This document shows, piece by piece, positions 8,479-16,616 of a stretch of DNA of 58,224 nucleotides. A program made the translations under genes and the position numbers. Source of the DNA: Companilactobacillus zhongbaensis (GTDB taxonomy: Bacteria > Bacillota > Bacilli > Lactobacillales > Lactobacillaceae); the NCBI RefSeq assembly GCF_003946515.1, contig NZ_RHOM01000016.1, forward strand, positions 1-58,224, in the 5' to 3' direction. The notes beneath the pieces are model-generated. The model ran no database searches. It was not told where the DNA came from and worked only from the letters and a program-made list of their open reading frames with translations. Position 1 is the stretch's first letter, and every line of letters starts with the position of its first letter.

Positions 8479-9462
8479 ATGAAATATCGTCGTTTTGGTA
8501 ATACTAATTTCAATGCCAGTGAGATATCACTAGGTATATGGCAACTCGGTTCTAAGTGGGGTGATCCCTTCTCAGAAAAAGATGCCTTAGCAACTCTGGA
8601 AGAAGCTTACGATCAAGGAGTCAACTTCTTTGATACGGCTGATGTCTACCAAGATGGCAAGAGCCAACAAGCTATCGCCAAATTCTTGAAGGGCAAACAG
8701 GATAAGGTTTTTGTTTCCACTAAAATCGGTCGTCGCCTTGATCCTCACGTTGCCAGTGGCTACACGCCGGAAAACTTGCGTAAGTTTGTTGAAGACTGTT
8801 TAACTAATTTAGACGTCGATGCACTCGACAACGTCTTATTGCATTGTCCACCAACGATTGTTTTTTATCGTCCGGAAGTATTTTTTGCGATGGACCCAAT
8901 GAAAAAAGAAGGCTTGATCAAAAACTACGGTGTTTCCGTGGAAAAAATCGAAGAAGGTATCAAAGCTTTAGACTACGATATTTCTTCAGTCGAGATCATC
9001 TACAACATGTTCCGTTTACGCCCAGCAGAAAACTTTTTCCAAATGGCTAAAGCTCACGATGTCGGAATCATCGCCCGTGTGCCATTAGCTAGTGGTTTGT
9101 TAACTGGTAAGTACACCCTTGATACTAAGTTTGGTGCCCACGACCATCGAACAACGAATCGTCACGGTGAAGAATTCGATGCTGGAGAAACTTTCTCGGG
9201 AGTCGACTACGCAACTGGTGTCAAAGCAGCCGACGAATTGAAGAAACGTCTAGGTGCCGGAGACAAATTGGCAGCCATGGCCTTACGCTACATCTTAATG
9301 TCAGATGCAGTCAGCACAGTTATCCCAGGAGCATCAAAACCTGAACAGATCGAAAAAAATACCATCGCTTCCGACATGCCGGCCTTGACGCACGAACAAA
9401 TGGGAATCGTAGCAGATGTTTACGATGAATACATTAAGAATCCGGTTCATTATAAATGGTAA
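8479..9462 (+). CDS. Aldo/keto reductase
   Basis: Aldo/keto reductase of 327 residues, longer than the others here and closer to the Tas/YajO/IolS type. Tetrad: Asp52 and Tyr57 (FFDTADVY), Lys82 (VSTKIGR), His122 (LLHCP). The cofactor end is TVIPGASKPEQIEKN. TTAGGAGGACTACC precedes the ATG. It is separated from the SLAP gene by about 60 bases and ends in its own terminator. Substrate unknown. Confidence 0.88.
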   Translation: MKYRRFGNTNFNASEISLGIWQLGSKWGDPFSEKDALATLEEAYDQGVNFFDTADVYQDGKSQQAIAKFLKGKQDKVFVSTKIGRRLDPHVASGYTPENLRKFVEDCLTNLDVDALDNVLLHCPPTIVFYRPEVFFAMDPMKKEGLIKNYGVSVEKIEEGIKALDYDISSVEIIYNMFRLRPAENFFQMAKAHDVGIIARVPLASGLLTGKYTLDTKFGAHDHRTTNRHGEEFDAGETFSGVDYATGVKAADELKKRLGAGDKLAAMALRYILMSDAVSTVIPGASKPEQIEKNTIASDMPALTHEQMGIVADVYDEYIKNPVHYKW

Positions 9463-9468
9463 AAATAT

Positions 9469-9502
9469 ATTCATTCTACTTTGGTAGGATGGATTTTTTT
9501 TT
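9469..9502 (+). terminator. Rho-independent terminator
   Basis: ATTCATTCTAC, loop TTT, GGTAGGATGGAT then T9. It ends the AKR transcript before the tandem repeat. Confidence 0.82.
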
Positions 9503-9808
9503 GCAGTACATTTTAATTTTTCGGCGTTTTGAGCAAATGTAATGCACTTTTAAGCAGTACATTTTAATTTTTCAGCGTTTTGAGCAAATGTAATGCACTT
9601 TTAAGCAGTACATTTTAATTTTTCGGCGTTTTGAGCAAATGTAATGAACTTTTAAGCAGCACATTTTAATTTTTCGGCGTTTTTGGCAAATGTAATGAGC
9701 TTTTAAGCAGCACATTTTAATTTTTCGGCGTTTTTGACAAATGTAATGCACTTTTAATCATCACATTTTGATTTTTTATCGTTTTTAGAAAATGTAGAAT
9801 AATTTTTC
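9503..9808. repeat. 51-bp tandem repeat, about six units
   Basis: Units start at 9503, 9554, 9605, 9656, 9707 and 9758, exactly 51 bases apart; the last is degenerate. Each unit begins GCAGTACATTTTAATTTTTC or a close variant and contains ACATTT and AAATGT about 20 bases apart, so every unit can fold as a hairpin. There are no unique spacers, so it is not a CRISPR array. A minus-strand ORF across it (51 = 17 codons) looks accidental. Confidence 0.92.
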
Positions 9809-9839
9809 GAATATATTCAGTTTTTCTCATGCTAGTATA

Positions 9840-10021
9840 AGCGTAATATTTTTGTGATAACACCCGCGATGAGATAGGCAAAACCACCAAGTCGTCACTT
9901 GCTGGCCTGCAATTAGAGTATGTTTTCAAGAGGCAGACATCACCGTGTCCGACTTTGCATACTTTAAAGTTTTTCACAATAGTTAAAAACACTGATCCTA
10001 TCCAAGATCAGTGCTTTTTTT
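9840..10021 (+). ncRNA. Possible small RNA or leader (weak)
   Basis: After the tandem repeat, a GTATAAG element near 9835-9841 precedes about 150 bases without an ORF. They can form AGTATG/CATACT and CAAGTCG/CGACTT pairs and end at a hairpin with T7 on the plus strand. The same hairpin also terminates the minus-strand TetR gene, so evidence for a plus transcript is thin. Confidence 0.2.
9985..10021. terminator. Bidirectional terminator
   Basis: CACTGATC, loop, GATCAGTG (9990-9997 with 10006-10013), with T tracts on both strands. It overlaps the 3' end of the TetR gene. Confidence 0.7.
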
Positions 10022-10594
10022 GATGGCTTTGTAACCAGCTAATGAGAATTGGTTCAGCAGCTGCAATTCTCGATACCATTCGTCATCTTTGACGAATTTG
10101 TGGCGCTTGTTGATGGCAAATGATCCGTGGATAACGTAGTTGAACAAGACGTCGGCATCCGCATTTGAGAGTCCGGTCTGGCGCTGGATTGAAGGGACTA
10201 CTCGGGGGCGTTCGTGTTTGATAATTTTGCCAATGATATACTCGCTCAAGGCGGGGTCTAGTAAGAGTTGTTGATATTTCGATGAGTTGCCGACTCTTTG
10301 GCAAGCTGGTAAGAGTGATTCATTGGATTTTAGCATGTCGATATTAACGGCATCTTCGTCAGATATAACAAGATTGCTCTCGTTATCGAAGGCAAAAATA
10401 TCAGATAAAATGTCATCTAAGACGTCGGTCAAATTATTAAAGTGCAAGTAAAAAGTCGAGCGAGTGATCTCGGCTTTTTTGCATAGGGAAGTGACGGTCA
10501 TTTGGCTGTAGGTTGTTTCGTTGATCAACTCTAAAAAGGCATCTTTGATGACGTTGATTGTGTAGGTTGTACGGCGGTCAGTTTTACGGTCCAT
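9998..10594 (-). CDS. TetR-family regulator
   Basis: 198 residues. The N-terminal helix-turn-helix is clear (about 12-55: IKDAFLELINETTYSQMTV..LCKKAEITRSTFYLHFNN), followed by a helical ligand or dimer domain with no family that I can name. It is divergent from the sirtuin-like gene pair with a gap of about 160 bases, so it probably controls them and itself. The inverted repeat at 10608-10654 is a possible operator. AGGAGA precedes the ATG. Confidence 0.87.
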   Translation of the reverse strand: MDRKTDRRTTYTINVIKDAFLELINETTYSQMTVTSLCKKAEITRSTFYLHFNNLTDVLDDILSDIFAFDNESNLVISDEDAVNIDMLKSNESLLPACQRVGNSSKYQQLLLDPALSEYIIGKIIKHERPRVVPSIQRQTGLSNADADVLFNYVIHGSFAINKRHKFVKDDEWYRELQLLNQFSLAGYKAIKKSTDLG

Positions 10595-10607
10595 AAAAAT
10601 CTCCTAG

Positions 10608-10654
10608 ACAGTTTTTGCAAAGTGTCCATCAATCGGTCAATTTGGGAAAACTGT
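10608..10654. promoter_or_regulatory. Candidate operator in TetR/sirtuin divergent region
   Basis: ACAGTTTT (10608-10615) and AAAACTGT (10647-10654) are perfect inverted arms. A second dyad, GTTGTA...TACAAC, lies near 10703-10722. Either could bind the adjacent TetR protein; not decisive. Confidence 0.35.
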
Positions 10655-10757
10655 TATTAAGTTTCACTTTATTTTTTAGTATCTTCAAAGAAGTCCGATA
10701 CAGGTTGTAGTCCATTGTACAACTTGTTCAAAAATAATGAAACAGAGGAGTTTGCTG

Positions 10758-11441
10758 ATGACATCTATCAAACAAGCACAAGAAATGATAAAAAACAGTC
10801 CAGCAATTTTGATCAGTGCTAGTAATGGCTTGTCGATTGCCGAAGGATATAACATTTTTGCCGATGATGAAAATTTTCGGAAATATTTCAATGAATTTAA
10901 AGCCCTATATGGGATCAACGGTTTGATCCAAGGTGTTTTCGCTCAAATTCCTGAAGCAGATCACAACGTATTTATGAGTAAAGTTCGTCAATATTTGATC
11001 GATGACTATCAGCCAACATCGGTTTTTGCCGATTTGAAAGAACTAGTTTCTGGCAAAGACTACTTCGTGGTCACATCTAATGCTGACACGCATTTTCAAA
11101 TGAACGGCTTTGACGAAGATAAAATTTTTGAAGTTGAAGGTAATTTTGACGGGTTGGAGATGAAGTCTTCCACCTGGGAAAAACAGCAGGAACGTTTTGA
11201 AAAATTTGTGGCTGATCATAAAAATGACAACGTATTGCAACTGGAATTAGGTATTGGTGCCCGCAATCAGATGATCAAAGGTCCACTGATGAAATTAGTT
11301 GCCGACAATCCAGAGTGGCAATATTTAACGATGAATATGCCTCAAGAAATCAACGTTTTACCTGATATTGAGGATCGAGCAGCCACTTTGACAGGTGACA
11401 TTGGAGCAAACTTTCAACAATTACTTTTGGAGGTCAAATAA
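10758..11441 (+). CDS. Sirtuin-like protein lacking the zinc ribbon
   Basis: 227 residues, related to the next gene along its length but shorter. It keeps a Rossmann-type start (ILISASNGLSIAEG, residues 17-30) and TSNADTHFQ (Asn108, Asp110). It has Glu127 where the neighbour has Gln in the IQGD motif, and lacks the Cys-x2-Cys zinc ribbon completely. So it looks like a degenerate or repurposed SirTM paralogue, perhaps a non-catalytic partner (inference). The start at 10758 has AGAGGAG eight bases upstream; the ATG at 10737 lies ahead of that site. Its stop overlaps the start of the next gene by one base, pointing to co-translation. Confidence 0.75.
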   Translation: MTSIKQAQEMIKNSPAILISASNGLSIAEGYNIFADDENFRKYFNEFKALYGINGLIQGVFAQIPEADHNVFMSKVRQYLIDDYQPTSVFADLKELVSGKDYFVVTSNADTHFQMNGFDEDKIFEVEGNFDGLEMKSSTWEKQQERFEKFVADHKNDNVLQLELGIGARNQMIKGPLMKLVADNPEWQYLTMNMPQEINVLPDIEDRAATLTGDIGANFQQLLLEVK

Positions 11442-12415
11442 TGGAACAATCAGTCTATGAAAAATTAGTCATGCAAACACAAATGAACTATCAAAACTAC
11501 TTTGAGGCATATGCGAGAAAGTCGACACCAGTCAAATTGACGGAAAAAGAACCTTTACCTTACGATGAGCAAATCAAGATCTTCGCTCAAAAAGTCGAAC
11601 AAGCTGAGCACATCATTGTCGGATCAGCTTCCGGATTATCCGCTGCTGGTGGTGGTGATTTTTATTATGAAAATAACGATTCTTTCAAAAAATATTTTGG
11701 TCCCTTTGCTGAAAAATATAAGATGCCAGGAGCTTTTGCGGGGATGTCATATCCGTTTGAAACTCGTGAAGAATTTTGGGGATATTTAGCAACTTTCTTA
11801 TACACGACTCAACACGCTGAGATCCGTTCGCCATACAAGGACTTGCAAGCAATCTTGCAGCACAAGGATTATTTCATTGTGACGACTAACCAAGATACTC
11901 AAGCTATCAAGGCTTTCCCTGAGGATAAGGTAGCCGAGATCCAAGGCGACCACCGCTATTTCCAATGCTCACAACGTTGTACCGATGAAGTATATGACGC
12001 CGTTGGACCAGTAGCTGCAATGAAAGAAGCGATGGGTGATGGAACTAAGGTGCCAACAGAGTTGATCCCTAAATGTCCTCACTGTGGTGCAGAGATGTTC
12101 CCTTGGGTCCGTGGCTACGGAACTTTCCTTGAAGGAACTAAGTATCATGAAGAATACAACAAGATCTCAAACGATTTGATCCAACACTCAAATCACGACA
12201 GATTATTATTCCTTGAACTCGGTGTTGGTCGTTTGACACCAATGTTCATCCAAGAACCATTTTGGGCTTTGACGACCTCATTCCCAGGTGCCTATGACAT
12301 CATGATCAATCGTGATTACCAATTCTTGCCTGAACAAATCGAAGACAAGGGTCAAGCTATTAAAGCTGACCTTGGTCAAGCATTGCACGATGTCCGTGTT
12401 GAATTAGGAAGATAG
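11441..12415 (+). CDS. SirTM-type sirtuin (class M)
   Basis: Sirtuin-fold NAD-dependent enzyme of 324 residues. Visible motifs: VGSASGLSAAGG (60-71), KYFGPFAEKY, VTTNQDTQ (Asn150, Asp152), EIQGDHRYFQCSQRC (Gln168, first zinc pair Cys176/Cys180) and KCPHCG (Cys212/Cys215). The FQCS segment, Gln in place of the deacetylase His, and an extended N-terminus match SirTM enzymes, which in staphylococci and streptococci ADP-ribosylate a lipoylated GcvH-like protein next to a macrodomain and LplA2. None of these partners is adjacent here, so the target is unknown. It shares an operon with the truncated paralogue under a divergent TetR gene. Confidence 0.82.
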   Translation: MEQSVYEKLVMQTQMNYQNYFEAYARKSTPVKLTEKEPLPYDEQIKIFAQKVEQAEHIIVGSASGLSAAGGGDFYYENNDSFKKYFGPFAEKYKMPGAFAGMSYPFETREEFWGYLATFLYTTQHAEIRSPYKDLQAILQHKDYFIVTTNQDTQAIKAFPEDKVAEIQGDHRYFQCSQRCTDEVYDAVGPVAAMKEAMGDGTKVPTELIPKCPHCGAEMFPWVRGYGTFLEGTKYHEEYNKISNDLIQHSNHDRLLFLELGVGRLTPMFIQEPFWALTTSFPGAYDIMINRDYQFLPEQIEDKGQAIKADLGQALHDVRVELGR

Positions 12416-12416
12416 C

Positions 12417-12460
12417 AAAAACCTCGTAGTGACTAACTAAAGTCACCGCGAGGTTTTTTT
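12417..12460. terminator. Bidirectional terminator
   Basis: AAAACCTCG...CGAGGTTTTTTT with an inner GACT/AGTC stem, between the sirtuin gene and the convergent GNAT gene. Confidence 0.82.
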
Positions 12461-12467
12461 ATGTTCT

Positions 12468-12950
12468 TTAAATGTCTTTAACGTAAAAACCGTCCATTGC
12501 ACCACTGTGGTGGCTTTGTTTAATAGGACCGTCGAGTCGTGTGAAACCGGCTTTTGGGTAAATGTGAATGGCAGCTTTTAAGTTATGATGCGTTTCGATG
12601 TAAAGCTTTTTGTAGCCAGCTTCTTTGGCGTGCTTTTCCACCGTATCGATCAATCGGTAGCTCAAGCCATGTCCGGTGGCAGATTTGTCTAAGTATAATT
12701 TTTGCAGTTCAGCGATCCCAGCATCCAGATCAAATTCAGCAAAACCAGCACCACCAACAACTTGACCGTCATCATCAACAACCACGAAATAGCCACGTTG
12801 AGGGTTGTCATCGTAAAAATCATTCAGAGTATCCAAGTTGTCATCAAAATAAGCTGTCCCAGGAATATCGAGATGAGCCTCTTTTAAATCAGTCTGCAAA
12901 ATATGCTTGATAGTTTGATTGTCGCTTTTTTGAATAGGTCTAATGATCAT
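12468..12950 (-). CDS. GNAT-family N-acetyltransferase
   Basis: 160-residue acetyltransferase. The acetyl-CoA loop lies in YLDKSATGHGLSYRLID, and ETHHNLKAAIHIYPKAGF is the usual C-terminal GNAT pattern. Substrate unknown; single-domain GNATs of this sort act on small molecules or protein N-termini. I chose the ATG at 12950 because GGAGG sits six bases upstream; the ORF opens further upstream without a site. Confidence 0.85.
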   Translation of the reverse strand: MIIRPIQKSDNQTIKHILQTDLKEAHLDIPGTAYFDDNLDTLNDFYDDNPQRGYFVVVDDDGQVVGGAGFAEFDLDAGIAELQKLYLDKSATGHGLSYRLIDTVEKHAKEAGYKKLYIETHHNLKAAIHIYPKAGFTRLDGPIKQSHHSGAMDGFYVKDI

Positions 12951-12998
12951 GATCTGCCTCCAGGAAATAATGCCATATTTTAGCATATTTTGGGAAAA

Positions 12999-13027
12999 TT
13001 GACTGAAATTAGGATCCGTGGTACTTT
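12999..13027 (+). promoter_or_regulatory. Candidate promoter for leader and GNAT gene
   Basis: TTGACT at 12999-13004 and TACTTT at 13022-13027 with 17-base spacing. Transcription would begin just before the leader uORF. Confidence 0.5.
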
Positions 13028-13044
13028 CGTATTAATAAATTTTT

Positions 13045-13173
13045 GGAGGAACCGCTTGATGATTGCTTAAGACTAAGGATCAACGGTATTACCGCAGAAG
13101 GTATCGCAAGATACTAATCCTTGTGCAGGCACACTGCAATTTTTTGTATTCTGCAAAACAATTCAGGAGAATA
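13045..13173 (+). promoter_or_regulatory. Candidate uORF/attenuator leader
   Basis: GGAGG (13045-13049) precedes a three-residue ORF, ATG ATT GCT TAA (13059-13070). Next comes a three-way-junction-like fold: AAGGAT (13075-13080) with ATCCTT (13117-13122) closing two hairpins, CGGT-ATT-ACCG and GGTATC-GCAA-GATACT. TGCAG-GCACA-CTGCA followed by T6 (13124-13146) is a possible weak terminator. GTATTCT (13147-13153) can pair with AGAATAC just before the GNAT start. This resembles ribosome-mediated or ligand-sensing attenuation; the class is not recognised. Confidence 0.5.
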
Positions 13174-13175
13174 CA

Positions 13176-13838
13176 ATGACAGAAAAAATAGATTTTACAT
13201 TAAGAAACGAAACTGTTGCTGACTATGCAGAGACAGAGAACATGACTCGAGAGGCATTTTGGAACCAATTTGCCCCTGGTTGTGCGGAACATTATTTATT
13301 GCATCAAATCAGAAACATCGATGCTTTTGTTCCAGAGCTCGATTTTATAGCGGAACATCGTGGCCAAATTATCGGGAATGCTGTTTACACAAAAAGTATC
13401 ATTAAGACCGATAACGGCGAAGAAGTTTCCGTACTTTGTTTGGGACCGATCGGCGTTTTGCCGAAGTATCAAGGCCAAGGCATTGGCACAGCCTTGATCA
13501 AGCATACGCAACAAATTGCTTATCAGATGGGTTATCGTGCTATTTTTATTTTTGGTGACCCCAATTTTTATAAGAGAGTTGGCTTTGTCCCCGCTGAAAA
13601 ATATCAAATTAGAACGAGTGATAATGTCTTCGCCACAGCACATCAGGTTTTGCCACTTGATGAGACGTTTCTATTAGATAAATCAGGCCAATATTTTGAA
13701 GACCCACGATTTACAATCGATGAAGTTGCCACCGAGAAATTCGACCAGCAATTTCCACCGAAAGAAAAAATCGTTGGGATCAAGTCGCAACCTATATTTA
13801 ACAAGTTGATCACGATGACCAAAGAATATCACGGCTAG
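13176..13838 (+). CDS. GNAT-family N-acetyltransferase (YhbS-like)
   Basis: 220-residue acetyltransferase. LGPIGVLPKYQGQGIGTALIKH is the acetyl-CoA-binding motif, followed by FGDPNFYKRVGF. The C-terminal extension LPLDETFLLDKSGQYFEDPRF is like that of YhbS-type proteins. The substrate is unknown; predicted cytosolic. CAGGAGAATACA precedes the ATG. The 150-base leader with a tiny uORF and alternative hairpins suggests inducible expression, which for an acetyltransferase would fit resistance to a translation inhibitor (inference). Confidence 0.86.
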   Translation: MTEKIDFTLRNETVADYAETENMTREAFWNQFAPGCAEHYLLHQIRNIDAFVPELDFIAEHRGQIIGNAVYTKSIIKTDNGEEVSVLCLGPIGVLPKYQGQGIGTALIKHTQQIAYQMGYRAIFIFGDPNFYKRVGFVPAEKYQIRTSDNVFATAHQVLPLDETFLLDKSGQYFEDPRFTIDEVATEKFDQQFPPKEKIVGIKSQPIFNKLITMTKEYHG

Positions 13839-13877
13839 AAAAAGCAGTCTGGAATAATTTTCCAGGCTGTTTTTTTA
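13839..13877 (+). terminator. Rho-independent terminator
   Basis: AAAAAGCAGTCTGGAA, short loop, TTCCAGGCTGTTTTTTT. It ends the GNAT transcript. Confidence 0.85.
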
Positions 13878-14047
13878 TGCAAAAATCCACGCTCGATGGC
13901 TACTATTTTGAGCAAGACTAATACCTCTGTGAACCCCGTCACAATAGGCCTGAGAGCCCGAAAATATTTTTTAAAAAAGTAGTGTTTTTTACCCATTACA
14001 TGTTATATAATTAGCTTCTATATTTTATATGTACGAGGGAAAGTATT

Positions 14048-14611
14048 ATGTTAAGAACTAGACTTGCTACTACAGCAGACGCGCAAAGACTTTTGGAAAT
14101 TTACGCGCCATACGTCCTGGATACGAGCATTACTTTTGAATATGAAGTACCAACAGTATCCGAATTTGAGAATCGCATTGCGACTACTTTGAAAGATTAT
14201 CCGTACATCGTCGCTGAAACGGAAGAGGGGACCGTCGTAGGATATGCTTATGCACATCGAATGCGCGAGCGCAAAGCCTACGATTGGACAGTCGAAGAAA
14301 GCATCTATGTTGACCAAAAGGCCCGAGGATTGGGAGCTGGCAAGAAATTGTACGCCGCTCTAGAAAAGGAGTTGGCGAGGCAAAACGTCGTCAACCTTGC
14401 TGTTTGCGTAACCGAGAAGAATCAAAACAGCATTGAATTCCACGAACATCTAGGCTACGAACAAACGGGCAGATTCATCGACTTTGGCTATAAGTTTGGC
14501 GAATGGTACGATGTCGTTTGGCTTCAAAAACGCTTGGGAGACCCGGAGCATCCGGGTGCTTTTATTCCTTATAGCAAATTACCTGAAAATTACATTCAAG
14601 AAGCTATGTAA
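14048..14611 (+). CDS. Phosphinothricin-acetyltransferase-like GNAT
   Basis: 187 residues, close to the usual length of the Pat/Bar/MnaT group. IYAPYVLDTSITFEYEVP near the start, YVDQKARGLGAGKKLYAALE as the acetyl-CoA loop, and NQNSIEFHEHLGYEQTGRF.DFGYKFGEWYDVVWLQKRL at the end are characteristic. Related enzymes acetylate methionine sulfone/sulfoximine or phosphinothricin; the true substrate here is unknown. GTACGAGGG precedes the ATG, and a TATAAT hexamer at 14006-14011 may be its -10 box. Confidence 0.87.
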   Translation: MLRTRLATTADAQRLLEIYAPYVLDTSITFEYEVPTVSEFENRIATTLKDYPYIVAETEEGTVVGYAYAHRMRERKAYDWTVEESIYVDQKARGLGAGKKLYAALEKELARQNVVNLAVCVTEKNQNSIEFHEHLGYEQTGRFIDFGYKFGEWYDVVWLQKRLGDPEHPGAFIPYSKLPENYIQEAM

Positions 14612-14647
14612 AAATCCTTATTGGTTTATGACCAGTAAGGATTTTTT
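14611..14647 (+). terminator. Rho-independent terminator
   Basis: AAAATCCTTATTGG, loop, CCAGTAAGGATTTTTT immediately after the stop codon. Confidence 0.82.
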
Positions 14648-14757
14648 AATCGGATTTAGCATACGTCATACGTATGCTTCCATAGCTTTAAAGTAATTTT
14701 TTTATCAAAACGCAGGCCTTATACTAGATTCATCGAAAGCAATAAAGGAGATTCTTA

Positions 14758-15633
14758 ATGATAAATACAAACATTCCCACATTTAAATTAAACGACGGTA
14801 CAGAAATCCCATCATTCGGATTCGGAGTTTTCCAGATCCCAGCTGATGGCACAACTTATCAAGCAGTTAGCGATGCCCTCAAGCTAGGCTATCGTCACAT
14901 CGACACTGCTGTGGTCTACTTCAACGAACAAGAAGTCGGCAAGGCTATCAAAGACAGCGGCATTCCTCGTGAGCAAATTTGGGTGACTTCAAAATTATGG
15001 TTACAAGATTTCGCCTATGAAGATGCGAAAAAAGCCATCGACACTTCACTGCAAAAACTCGGCTTAGACTATATGGATCTTTACTTGATCCACCAGCCTT
15101 ATGGCAAAGTTGATGAAGCTTGGAAAGCTATGGAAGAAGCTAAAAAAGCTGGCAAAATCCGCTCAATTGGTGTTTCAAATATGACACCTAAGATCTGGAA
15201 TAAGTTCGTGCCAAGCTTCGACACCATGCCAAGTGTCAACCAAGTTCAATACAACCCATACTTCCAACAAAAGGAATTGCGCAAGTTGATAGCTGAAAAT
15301 CACGTCACACTTGAAGCCTGAGGTCCATTAGGCCAAGGTGATAAAGACTTGTTCAACGAAACAATCTTGAAAGACATGGCTGCTAAATATGGCAAAGATG
15401 TCGGTCAAGTTATCCTACGTTTTGAACACCAGGAAGGCATCATCGTCTTCCCTAAGTCAGTTCACGAAGCAAGAATCGAATCGAATAAAGATATTTTTGA
15501 CTTTGAATTAACATCAGACGAAATGGATGCTATCCGTGTACTGGATAAAAACGGTGCAGGAATGCATGATCCAGATGCTGACGGTGTGCAAGATATGTTG
15601 TTGAACGCTTTTGATGTTCATGCTAATGACTAG
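14758..15633 (+). pseudogene. Aldo/keto reductase with in-frame TGA at codon 188
   Basis: The reading frame is that of a complete AKR of about 291 residues: tetrad Asp49, Tyr54, Lys79 (VTSKLWL) and His112 (LIHQPYG), then VNQVQYNPYF, LEA-stop-GPLG, and IIVFPKSVHEARI. The stop at 15319-15321 is TGA exactly where related enzymes, including the copy at 20263 (EAWAPF), have Trp TGG. Everything after it continues in the same frame without other damage. So it is either a very young pseudogene, a readthrough gene or a sequence error. AAAGGAG precedes the start. Confidence 0.85.
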
Positions 15634-15635
15634 AA

Positions 15636-15670
15636 TTTTTATCCTTATCAGAAATGGTAGGGATTTTTTT
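15636..15670 (+). terminator. Rho-independent terminator
   Basis: ATCCTTATC, loop AGAAAT, GGTAGGGAT then T7, after the broken AKR gene. Confidence 0.78.
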
Positions 15671-15695
15671 GTGTCTCGAAATGCTTCAAATATAA

Positions 15696-15738
15696 AAAAG
15701 CTATCATCTCATTGTGGTTGAGATAATAGCTTTATTTT
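15696..15738 (+). terminator. Second hairpin terminator
   Basis: AAAGCTATCATCTCA, loop, TGAGATAATAGCTTTATTTT. It lies just upstream of the metalloprotease gene. Confidence 0.6.
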
Positions 15739-15791
15739 AAGCCTAGGCAGAGCTTATAATATAACTGAATTAATTATTGGGGGGTTCTTAT

Positions 15792-16616
15792 ATGAAAGGG
15801 TTAAAAAAAATTCTTATATCTATGTGTTTGTGTCTTGGCCTGGTTCCGGTCTCAGTTCCAAGTATTCCAGCCCAAGCTAGGGTGCTAACTGATGATGAAG
15901 GAGATCAAATAGATGTTCCTGATGATTATTTTTTGGATGATAAAGTTATTAGGGAGACTAAATTATGGATCAAATACGCATTACCTTCATTTCAAAATTG
16001 GGTGAAAAATCCAGATACTAAAATGTCAGATATATCTTCGATTGTCTCAAAGTTTTACCCTGATTTAACTACCTTTAATAAATTTATTGATGCCTATGCC
16101 GATAGTTACAAGAATGGTACTAATGCTTTTTATAAGGAAAACTTGAAACGATATTATACATCATTAGCCTTTAGCCCTGACGTCGTCAATGAAATGGCTG
16201 ATAGTCTAGATGATGGTAATATTCACTTTTTTACATCCAGCATATATGGAAGCATTGTTAAGCCAAAGGATATTACAGTATACAATGCCACTAAGAACAA
16301 TAGAGTAAATGACGCATTAAAAATATCAATTAATGAATGGAAGAAAGATCAACGATTCCATTTTAGAATCGTTGATAATCCTCAAGAAGCCCGTATCATT
16401 TTAACGGATACAAATTTGAATCCTGAATTTGAAAAGAATTTTGAAAAAAATATTAATGCGACATTTGTACCAACGCAAGTTTATAATGAAGTACTACTAA
16501 AGGGATATATTGTATTGTCGCCTGACATAGAAAAAGATTCAACAAGTGATACTAAATTAACCCATGATGTCATGCATGAAGTTGGTCACGTCATCGGTCG
16601 TCGAGATATAGTTTGA
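15792..16616 (+). CDS. Secreted zinc metalloprotease-like protein, C-terminally truncated
   Basis: 274 residues with a signal peptide (cleavage near AQARV). The middle has no named domain; DNPQEARIILTDT is typical of the strand before a metzincin active site, and the end reads LTHDVMHEVGHVIGRRDIV. HEVGH is the zinc-binding pair and catalytic Glu; the third ligand position holds Asp after HExxHxxGxx. The protein stops five residues after the Gly and lacks any Met-turn, so it is probably truncated and perhaps inactive. GGGGGG supports the ATG at 15792. The end overlaps the convergent gene by 60 bases. Confidence 0.7.
   Translation: MKGLKKILISMCLCLGLVPVSVPSIPAQARVLTDDEGDQIDVPDDYFLDDKVIRETKLWIKYALPSFQNWVKNPDTKMSDISSIVSKFYPDLTTFNKFIDAYADSYKNGTNAFYKENLKRYYTSLAFSPDVVNEMADSLDDGNIHFFTSSIYGSIVKPKDITVYNATKNNRVNDALKISINEWKKDQRFHFRIVDNPQEARIILTDTNLNPEFEKNFEKNINATFVPTQVYNEVLLKGYIVLSPDIEKDSTSDTKLTHDVMHEVGHVIGRRDIV

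Noticed and set aside
9503-9808. CRISPR array
   Set aside because: The whole 51-base unit repeats with no unique spacers, and there are no cas genes.
9717-9992. Minus-strand ORF of 91 codons across the tandem repeat
   Set aside because: It is open only because 51 is a multiple of three and the units lack stops; there is no ribosome site and the sequence is low-complexity.
13045-13173. T-box, purine or other known riboswitch upstream of the GNAT gene
   Set aside because: The T-box sequence (AGGGTGGNACCGCG) is absent and the three-way junction lacks the conserved loops of classes I know. Kept only as an unclassified leader.
15319-15321. TGA recoded as Trp
   Set aside because: Other genes in the window use TGG for Trp and TGA as normal stop (for example thiM), so the code is standard.
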